Positions 25,803-31,513 of a stretch of 31,513 nt of DNA are shown here, one piece after another. Each line of letters begins with the position of its first letter. Positions within the stretch are counted from its first letter, which is position 1. The stretch covers positions 1-31,513 of the forward strand of contig CAZWLJ010000037.1 of the NCBI GenBank assembly GCA_964634605.1. Reading direction: 5' to 3'. The notes below the pieces were generated by a model that was not told where the DNA came from, did no database searches, and saw only the letters and a list, made by a program, of their open reading frames with translations. The stretch is from UPXZ01 sp964634605 (lineage in GTDB: Bacteria > Bacteroidota > Bacteroidia > Bacteroidales > Paludibacteraceae). Both the position numbers and the translations under genes were made by a program.

Positions 25803-25847
25803 AGAAAGGGGAGGTTATTCTCCGGGGTAACTTCCCCTTTCTTTATT
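25803..25847 (+). terminator. Stem-loop between the binding-protein and GH26 genes
   Basis: AGAAAGGGGAGGTTA (25803-25817) and TAACTTCCCCTTTCT (25828-25842) form a 15-bp stem with one G-U pair and a 10-base loop, followed by a short T-rich segment. It lies 27 bases past the stop of the six-repeat protein and 44 bases before the GH26 start. It may end transcription, attenuate it, or stabilise the upstream mRNA. Confidence 0.75.
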
Positions 25848-25885
25848 CCATATTTGTTTTTTCGAACAAAATAATCGTATGATTC

Positions 25886-27595
25886 ATGCGCATTTCTCTA
25901 AAAAACTCACTTCTGTTTATTGTACCGTTTATCATTTTATTATCCTGTAAACCTGATGATCCGGGTGATGTAACTGCACCTTCCTTGATGTCATCAGTGC
26001 CGGCAGATAAATCGGTAGATGTATCGACCACCACAGGCATAAGCATGCTATTTACCGAAAAAATTGAACTTTCTTCAAATCCAAAAATCACACTCAACAA
26101 TCAGGTAGTTCAGGCTTCTGTTCAGGCACGTACACTGTCTGTAACTGCTTCACTCCAGCCATCCACCGATTATACTCTTACCATTCCGGACAAAACACTG
26201 AGCGATGTGGCCGGAAATTTTGTAAAAACATTCAGCATCACCTTCCGAACTTCCAAAACCGTATCGGCCGAAGGCACTATTTTCGAAGCCGAAAACGCCA
26301 CACTCAGCAATGGCGCAGCGATTGCTTCGTCCATTACCGGATATTCAGGCACAGGATATGTAAATATGAACGCCGGAAACATTACTTTCAATGTAAATGC
26401 GACCGAAAATGGTTATTACCGCGTTTTTGCACGCTACTCAAGCGGAGGCGACAAAACGCAGGACTTTCATGTGGACGGACAAATGATGGCTGCAATTCAC
26501 TTTGCACAATCAGCTCAGTGGAAAGAAACAGAAATTGCCACGGTGAGATTAAATGCCGGAGTTCACAGCTTTTCTATTGTAAAAAACTGGGGCTACCTTT
26601 CGCTCGATTATCTCAAAATAGCTTATGTGGGCAATACCAATAGCCCGTTCAATATTGCGGCAAACTTAGTCACGCCACAACCATCGGCACAGGCAGTAAA
26701 AGTGTATAATTTCCTGAAAGAAAATTTCGGAAAAAAAGTAATCTCCGGGGTTATTGCCGACAGCACACGAAACACCGACGAACCGAAATGGGTTTTCGAA
26801 AAAACAGGCAAATGGCCGGCACTGGTTGGCTACGACTTTATAGATCATACCTGGCTGAATCAGAACTGGATAAAATACGATGGTCCTTTCATGCAGGGAA
26901 AAAGACATTGGGAAAACAACGGACTTGTGACGCTCACCTGGCACTGGCGCGATCCGCTGACAAAGTCGGGTGCGTTTTATACTGCCGATACAAATTTTGA
27001 TGTAAGCAAGATAAACGATGTAAATTCCAACGAATACAAAGCCATCATTGTGGATATCGACACCATTGCCACTTATCTGAAGGAATTTAAAAATGCCGGT
27101 ATTCCGGTCATCTGGCGGCCATTGCACGAAGCAGCCGGAGGTTGGTTTTGGTGGGGTGCCAAAGGACCGCAGCCCTGTAAAGCTTTGTGGCGTCTTTTGT
27201 TCGACCGGCTTGTAAATCATCACGGACTCAACAATCTTATCTGGGTGTGGACAACCGATGTGTCTGCCTCAGCTGCTGACTGGTATCCGGGCGACGAATA
27301 TGTGGATGTGCTTGGAATGGACATTTATCCCGGCGAAAATCAACATGGTTCGCAGTATATCTCATTCAATAAAGTAAAAGAAATTTTCGGAGGCCGGAAA
27401 CTTATTACGCTCAGCGAGTGTGGCTCAGTGCCCGATCCTGCCATGATGCTCGAATATGGCGATATGTGGTCGTGGTTCATGGTATGGAGCGGTGACTACA
27501 CCCGTTCCGATTCGCACAATGGCGCAGCTTGGTGGCAAAAATTCTTTAGCTACGATTATGTAATTACAAGAGACAAAATGCCGGATTTGAAATAA
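25886..27595 (+). CDS. GH26 endo-beta-mannanase-like lipoprotein with Ig-like and CBM35/CBM6-like domains
   Basis: The 569-residue product has a lipobox with Cys21 (LLSCKPDDPGD); Lys and Asp residues after the cysteine resemble the Bacteroidota lipoprotein export signal, favouring surface display. Residues 30-122 form a Big_5-like Ig domain (APSLMSSVPADKSVDVS), 131-248 a CBM35/CBM6-like domain (IFEAENATL, GYSGTGYVNM), and 258-569 the GH26 catalytic barrel. The catalytic acid/base is Glu415 (WRPLHEAAGGW) and the nucleophile Glu511 (TLSECGSV); LTWHWRDP (350-357) is typical of GH26. Most GH26 enzymes are beta-1,4-mannanases; mannobiohydrolase, lichenase or beta-1,3-xylanase activity remains possible. 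The mannan reading fits the neighbouring GH5 and esterase. Confidence 0.93.
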   Translation: MRISLKNSLLFIVPFIILLSCKPDDPGDVTAPSLMSSVPADKSVDVSTTTGISMLFTEKIELSSNPKITLNNQVVQASVQARTLSVTASLQPSTDYTLTIPDKTLSDVAGNFVKTFSITFRTSKTVSAEGTIFEAENATLSNGAAIASSITGYSGTGYVNMNAGNITFNVNATENGYYRVFARYSSGGDKTQDFHVDGQMMAAIHFAQSAQWKETEIATVRLNAGVHSFSIVKNWGYLSLDYLKIAYVGNTNSPFNIAANLVTPQPSAQAVKVYNFLKENFGKKVISGVIADSTRNTDEPKWVFEKTGKWPALVGYDFIDHTWLNQNWIKYDGPFMQGKRHWENNGLVTLTWHWRDPLTKSGAFYTADTNFDVSKINDVNSNEYKAIIVDIDTIATYLKEFKNAGIPVIWRPLHEAAGGWFWWGAKGPQPCKALWRLLFDRLVNHHGLNNLIWVWTTDVSASAADWYPGDEYVDVLGMDIYPGENQHGSQYISFNKVKEIFGGRKLITLSECGSVPDPAMMLEYGDMWSWFMVWSGDYTRSDSHNGAAWWQKFFSYDYVITRDKMPDLK

Positions 27596-27601
27596 ATGAT
27601 A

Positions 27602-27647
27602 ACCCCGGCCCCTAAAGGATCTGCCCCCTAGCCCCCTAAAGGGGGAA
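27602..27647 (+). repeat. REP-like G/C-rich palindromic repeat, copy 1
   Basis: The segment after the GH26 stop contains stacked CCCCTAAAGG-type units, ending in a 25-base unit (27623-27647) with the palindromic core CCCCCTAAAGGGGG. Such units are common between genes in Bacteroidota. It pairs in inverted orientation with 27757-27781; a reduced relative (TTAAAGGGGAAAAG) lies at about 27669-27682. Confidence 0.8.
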
Positions 27648-27712
27648 AGATAAAAGAACCCTCGGTACTTAAAGGGGAAAAGAAATATTAGTAATGAGAT
27701 AAAAATTGAAAA

Positions 27713-29731
27713 ATGAAGATAAAAATGAAAGACATACAAGACAAATCTAACAACAATTCCCCCTTTAGGGGTTTAGGGGGCAATATAGGCCTCTTCCTTA
27801 TTTCTCTCGTGCTGTCGTTTCAGCTTCAGGCGCAGGTATCTTTCAATCGTGGGGTAAATCTTACGGGTTGGTTTCAGACATCCAGCGCTCAACAAATTCA
27901 GTTTACAAAATATACAAAAAAGGATTTTCAGAACATCAAAAGTCTTGGTTGCGATGTGATTCGTCTACCCATAAACCTGTTTTACATGACGAATGGCAGT
28001 CCTGATTATACCATCGATCCATTGATGTACGAATTTTTAGATCAGGCAGTGAATTGGGCTGAGGAATTGCAAATGTATCTGATACTCGACAATCATACCA
28101 CCGATGACTTAGCAAGTAAAAATACTAATCTTGAAACTGTACTGAAAAAAGTATGGGTTCAAATGGCTGAACATTATAAAAACCGTTCCAATTACATTCT
28201 TTACGAAATTCTCAACGAGCCCAACGGAACGCTTACAACCGCTGCCTGGGGAAAAATTCAGCAGGCCGCGATTACTGCCATAAGAGCTGTGGATACAAAA
28301 CACACGCTTGTAGTGGGTGGTGCCGGTTTCAATAGTTATACCGAACTGGCCGCATTGCCGGTTTATACCGATAATAATCTGATTTACACCTTTCACTTCT
28401 ACGATCCCTTTGTGTTTACGCATCAGGGTGCTTCGTGGCCTTCGCCTTCGATGGCTTCGCTGGCCAATGTGCCATTTCCGTACAATGCATCCACTATGCC
28501 GTCTACGCCGTCGGCTCTTGCCGGAACATGGGTGGCCAGCGCTCTGACAAATTATAAAAATGAGGGTACACTGGCCAAAGTGAAATCGCTGATTGATATA
28601 GCAGCAGCATTTAAAACAAGCAGAAATGTAAAAGTGTATTGTGGTGAATTTGGCGTTTATATTCCCAACAGTCCCAACGCCGACCGGAATTACTGGTATC
28701 AGGAAGTGCGAAAATACCTCGAAGTAAAAGGCATTCCCTGGACAACATGGGATTATCAGGGTGGTTTCGGACTTTTTACAAAAGGTTCCGCCGAATTATT
28801 CGATTATAACCTGAACATTCCTCTGATCAATGCGCTGGGATTAACAGCGCCAACTCAGCAAACCTATACGCTTAGAGCCGATTCGGTAGGTTTTCCAATT
28901 TATACCGATTATGTAGGCGAAAAAATGCTCGAATCGGGCAATCCAAGCGGTGGTACAATCAACTTTTACGCTACCGATAAACCCAACAACGGAAAGTATT
29001 GTCTGGCCTGGAGTGGTTCGGGTCAATATGGAACAGTAGGTTTCAATTTTTCGCCCAATAAGGATTTGTCGAAACTCAAAAGCCAGAATTACGCTTTAAG
29101 TTTTATGGTACGGGGAAATGCTCCGGGAGCACAATTTCATTTGCGCTTTACCGATACAAAAACCTCTGCATCCGACCATCCCTGGCGAATGAATTTTACA
29201 ATGGACGAAACCACCGCAAAATGGGATGGAAAATGGCACAAAGTTTATCTTCCACTCTCACGCTTTACTGAAGGCGGATCGTGGGACAATGCGTGGTTCA
29301 ATCCGGCTGGCCTTTTCGACTGGAAAGCCGTCGACCGTTTCGAAATTGTAGCTGAACAGGCATCGCTTGCAGGTAAAACATTCTGGTTCGATAATATACA
29401 GTTGTCAAATCAGGATACAGCGCAGGTGTACGAAACTTCTGCTTTTACCGATATTGAAACTATTCAGGCAAAAAAATTGAAGTTCAGTATTTTCCCAAAT
29501 CCGGTTTACAATCAGACAACAATAAGTTACTCAATAACAGACAGCGAACCTGTCAACATAAGCCTGTTGAATTTATCGGGTCAAACAATGGAAACAATAG
29601 TTAATGCACATCAAGCAGCCGGCGATTACCACATTCGCTGGATAAAAGCCAATAGCATAAGGCAGGGAATATATATTTGCCGCTTAGCAATCTCCGATAA
29701 AATTTCGCAATGTAAAATGATCGTCATGTAA
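27713..29731 (+). CDS. GH5 endo-glycanase with CBM-like domain and T9SS sorting tail
   Basis: The 672-residue product has a GH5 barrel at about 42-378 with NRGVNLTGWF (45-54), acid/base Glu169 (ILNEPNG) and nucleophile Glu312 (CGEFGVY). Residues 385-565 form a beta-sandwich CBM-like region (CBM11-like in appearance, WFDNIQL near the end). The last 85 residues carry a type A T9SS sorting domain (FSIFPNPVYN, then GQTMETIV, GIYICRL). The hydrophobic signal core is at about 24-40, ending LQA-Q. Residues 13-23 (NNNSPFRGLGG) come from a REP-like repeat, giving an unusually long signal n-region. Initiation at 27713 or at the next ATG, 27725, cannot be settled. GH5 includes mannanases and glucanases, so the activity is open. 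Confidence 0.92.
   Translation: MKIKMKDIQDKSNNNSPFRGLGGNIGLFLISLVLSFQLQAQVSFNRGVNLTGWFQTSSAQQIQFTKYTKKDFQNIKSLGCDVIRLPINLFYMTNGSPDYTIDPLMYEFLDQAVNWAEELQMYLILDNHTTDDLASKNTNLETVLKKVWVQMAEHYKNRSNYILYEILNEPNGTLTTAAWGKIQQAAITAIRAVDTKHTLVVGGAGFNSYTELAALPVYTDNNLIYTFHFYDPFVFTHQGASWPSPSMASLANVPFPYNASTMPSTPSALAGTWVASALTNYKNEGTLAKVKSLIDIAAAFKTSRNVKVYCGEFGVYIPNSPNADRNYWYQEVRKYLEVKGIPWTTWDYQGGFGLFTKGSAELFDYNLNIPLINALGLTAPTQQTYTLRADSVGFPIYTDYVGEKMLESGNPSGGTINFYATDKPNNGKYCLAWSGSGQYGTVGFNFSPNKDLSKLKSQNYALSFMVRGNAPGAQFHLRFTDTKTSASDHPWRMNFTMDETTAKWDGKWHKVYLPLSRFTEGGSWDNAWFNPAGLFDWKAVDRFEIVAEQASLAGKTFWFDNIQLSNQDTAQVYETSAFTDIETIQAKKLKFSIFPNPVYNQTTISYSITDSEPVNISLLNLSGQTMETIVNAHQAAGDYHIRWIKANSIRQGIYICRLAISDKISQCKMIVM
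27757..27781 (-). repeat. REP-like repeat, copy 2, inside the GH5 coding sequence
   Basis: The 25-base unit is the inverse complement of 27623-27647 at 23 of 25 positions. It is in frame in the GH5 gene and encodes SPFRGLGG. The two copies face each other across 109 bases, a pairing typical of REPIN-like elements. Confidence 0.8.
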
Positions 29732-29744
29732 TTACTCGAAAATA

Positions 29745-31163
29745 ATGTCAAAGATGAAAAAGTTATTATTACCCATATTTTTGTGTATGGCACTTAGCGC
29801 TTCAGCTCAGTGGGCTTTCCGCTTGCCCGCCATTATAAGCAACCACGCCGTTTTTCAACAATCGGCCGATGTAAAACTATGGGGCTGGGCACAAAGCGGT
29901 AGCACTGTAAAAATTATTTGCAGCTGGAATCCCACAGATACTGTAAAAACCGAACCGCAAAAGAACTGGACATGGAAAACCAGCGTGCGCACGCCAAAAG
30001 CCGGCGGTCCGTACACAATTACCTTTATCAGCAACACACAAAAAGTAGTGATCGAAGATATTATGATTGGAGAAGTGTGGCTTTGTTCGGGTCAGTCGAA
30101 CATGGAATATGCCTTCAACTGGGAATCGAAACCCATTGATGTAGGCGATGAAGTAGCCAATTCGGCAAACAACGAACTGCGATTTTTCCAGCTTTCGCAC
30201 ACTTACAGCATTTATCCAAAAGAAAATACTGATGGTGAATGGAAAGTAAGCTCACCCGAAACCACTCCTTCGATGAGCATAGCAGGATATTTCTTTGGAA
30301 AAGCAATCAATCAGAAATTAAAAGTACCGGTTGGCTTAATTGCCTCATACTGGGGCGGTACCAATGTGCAATCGTGGATGACAAATGAGGTTTTTGAGAA
30401 TAATACCGAACTAAAAAAATTAGCCGACGACACCAAACCTGTGAACTGGGCACCTACCGAGCCTTCGGTTATTTTCAATTCCATGCTGCATCCACTTGTG
30501 AATTACAATATTGCAGGAGCTATTTGGTATCAGGGCGAAGGAAATACGGGCGAACCGCAAAACTACGGAAAGCTTTTCGAAGGTCTGATAAAAGGATGGC
30601 GGAAAGCATTCGACAAGGAATTTCCTTTTTATTTTGTACAGATTGCACCCTGGAATGGCTATTGGAAAAACAGCTCTGCTTACCTGCGCGAACAACAGGC
30701 ATCTGTACTTTCGTTGCCCAAAACAGGAATGATTTCGGTTGGCGATTTGGTCGACAATATCAGCGATATTCATCCCCGTATCAAAAAAGCAGTAGGCGAC
30801 AGACTTGTAAATCTGGCATTGAAAGAACATTACGGAGTACAGGAAATTCAGCCTTATCATCCAAAATTCAAATCGTTTACAATCAAAAAAAATAAAGTAA
30901 ATATCAGTTTCACAAGCACAGGAAAGCTTACAAGCAAAGCAAAATCGCCCGCAAATTTTCAACTGGCAGGTGCCGACAATCAGTTTTATGCAGCTGTAGC
31001 CAAAATTGAAAAAGACGGATCGGTGACGCTTAGCTGCAAAAAAGTAAAAGTACCTGTAAATGTACGCTATTGCTTTACAAACGATGCCATGCCCGATATA
31101 TTCGATGTAAACGGCCTGCCATTGTTGCCTTTTAGAACTGATAATCTGGAATATAAACCCTGA
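29745..31163 (+). CDS. Sialate O-acetylesterase-type SGNH esterase
   Basis: The 472-residue product has a signal peptide (about 1-22, ending SASAQ) and the SASA/SGNH-hydrolase pattern: block I LCSGQSNMEY with probable nucleophile Ser118, block III-like IWYQGEGNTG (260-269) and block V DIHPRIKK with Asp341 and His343 of the triad. The domain is annotated in databases as sialate O-acetylesterase, but many relatives in plant-glycan loci remove O-acetyl groups from xylan or mannan. Beside GH26 and GH5 genes, deacetylation of mannan is the better guess. It starts 13 bases after GH5, so the two are coupled. A second in-frame ATG at 29754 gives a more usual MKKLLL start; both are possible. Confidence 0.92.
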   Translation: MSKMKKLLLPIFLCMALSASAQWAFRLPAIISNHAVFQQSADVKLWGWAQSGSTVKIICSWNPTDTVKTEPQKNWTWKTSVRTPKAGGPYTITFISNTQKVVIEDIMIGEVWLCSGQSNMEYAFNWESKPIDVGDEVANSANNELRFFQLSHTYSIYPKENTDGEWKVSSPETTPSMSIAGYFFGKAINQKLKVPVGLIASYWGGTNVQSWMTNEVFENNTELKKLADDTKPVNWAPTEPSVIFNSMLHPLVNYNIAGAIWYQGEGNTGEPQNYGKLFEGLIKGWRKAFDKEFPFYFVQIAPWNGYWKNSSAYLREQQASVLSLPKTGMISVGDLVDNISDIHPRIKKAVGDRLVNLALKEHYGVQEIQPYHPKFKSFTIKKNKVNISFTSTGKLTSKAKSPANFQLAGADNQFYAAVAKIEKDGSVTLSCKKVKVPVNVRYCFTNDAMPDIFDVNGLPLLPFRTDNLEYKP

Positions 31164-31271
31164 TTTTAAAAATACTTTAAACTTACAAAACAACCTCAGG
31201 TAAAAAAATGAAAAGGCACGGACAAATAATTATTCATATAAAAATTTCATTTTCAGAAAGTTAGTAAGCTA

Positions 31272-31513
31272 ATGAAAACAATTTATACTATCATTTTTAT
31301 TACAGGAATTCTTCTTTTGGGTGCCTGCAGCCCGAAAACAGGAAGCCAATTGGTAAGCATTAAAAACAATCAGTTTATGCTCAATAATCAACCATATTAC
31401 TTTGTGGGAACCAACTTTTGGTATGGTGCAATACTCGGCTCGAAAGGTCAGGGCGGCAACCGCGAAAGGCTGATTCGTGAACTCGATTTCATGAATGCAA
31501 ACGGCATCGACAA
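31272..31513 (+). CDS. GH5 (GH5_7 mannanase-like) lipoprotein, partial at the window end
   Basis: The visible 80 residues begin MKTIYTIIFITGILLLGACS, a lipoprotein signal with Cys19, followed by FMLNNQPYYFVGTNFWYGAILG and GGNRERLIRELDFMNANGID. The GTNFWYGA block and the early RELDFM helix are typical of GH5_7 beta-mannanases and related beta-mannosidases; the catalytic glutamates lie beyond the window. The 108-base gap before it shows no gene or clear terminator. It continues the same operon direction and strengthens the mannan assignment of the locus. The subfamily call rests on the N-terminus only. Confidence 0.8.
   Translation, partial: MKTIYTIIFITGILLLGACSPKTGSQLVSIKNNQFMLNNQPYYFVGTNFWYGAILGSKGQGGNRERLIRELDFMNANGID

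Noticed and set aside
27602..27781. Repeated G/C-rich units considered as a small CRISPR array.
   Set aside because: Only two good copies, in opposite orientation, one inside a coding sequence, with no regular spacers and no cas gene; REP-type repeats fit better.
30420..31193. Minus-strand open frame of 257 codons within the esterase gene.
   Set aside because: It is antisense to a gene with a complete SGNH motif set and has no family resemblance or start context.
31208..31264. 18-codon frame between the esterase and the last GH5.
   Set aside because: It is too short, has no conserved features and lies in A/T-rich spacer DNA.

Overview
This window looks like a chromosome segment from a member of Bacteroidota, most probably order Bacteroidales. 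The evidence is a SusC/SusD pair with surface glycan-binding lipoproteins, a type IX secretion (T9SS) sorting tail on one enzyme, promoters of the Bacteroidota form (TTTG, about 20 bases, TAnnTTTG), no clear Shine-Dalgarno sites, and the 50-residue DUF4295 gene beside rpmB and rpmG. The combination of polysaccharide utilisation and T9SS recalls Paludibacter-like lineages, but the genus is a guess.

Left part (1-14170), core functions. hisF is on the plus strand and converges on a long minus-strand block; the two share a bidirectional terminator at 930-975. Read in the direction of transcription, the minus-strand block holds: (a) a sigma-54 activator, lptE, a TPR-like protein and secG, ending at a terminator near 11211; (b) a UPF0126/TRIC-type membrane protein, a DUF3109 protein and cinA; (c) rpmB, rpmG and DUF4295, with a good promoter and a terminator; (d) ftsY, a GH97 glycosidase, rimO, a small HU protein and a large HU-acidic linker-transmembrane-LysM protein. 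The last protein joins a DNA-binding domain to a probable peptidoglycan-binding domain across one membrane segment and is the most unusual protein here.

Middle (14171-17427). Alanine dehydrogenase (ald) is divergent from the sigma-54 activator. It is followed by a strong terminator and an AraC-family regulator whose promoter overlaps an 11-bp inverted repeat. A 621-bp intergenic region then carries palindromes and the probable promoter of the glycan operon.

Right part (17428-31513, cut by the window end): a polysaccharide utilisation locus (PUL). Its order is SusC, SusD, two surface glycan-binding lipoproteins (the second with six TIG/IPT repeats), a lipoprotein GH26 with an Ig-like domain and a CBM, a T9SS-sorted GH5 with a CBM-like domain, a sialate-O-acetylesterase-type SGNH esterase, and the start of a lipoprotein GH5 resembling GH5_7 mannanases. 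Together these suggest capture, deacetylation and backbone cleavage of an acetylated beta-mannan (galacto- or glucomannan). The GH97 enzyme, with residues fitting a retaining alpha-galactosidase, could remove galactose side chains, although it sits in a housekeeping operon. A hairpin separates the binding-protein genes from the enzyme genes, and an inverted pair of REP-like G/C-rich repeats lies between GH26 and GH5, with one copy translated as part of the GH5 N-terminus.
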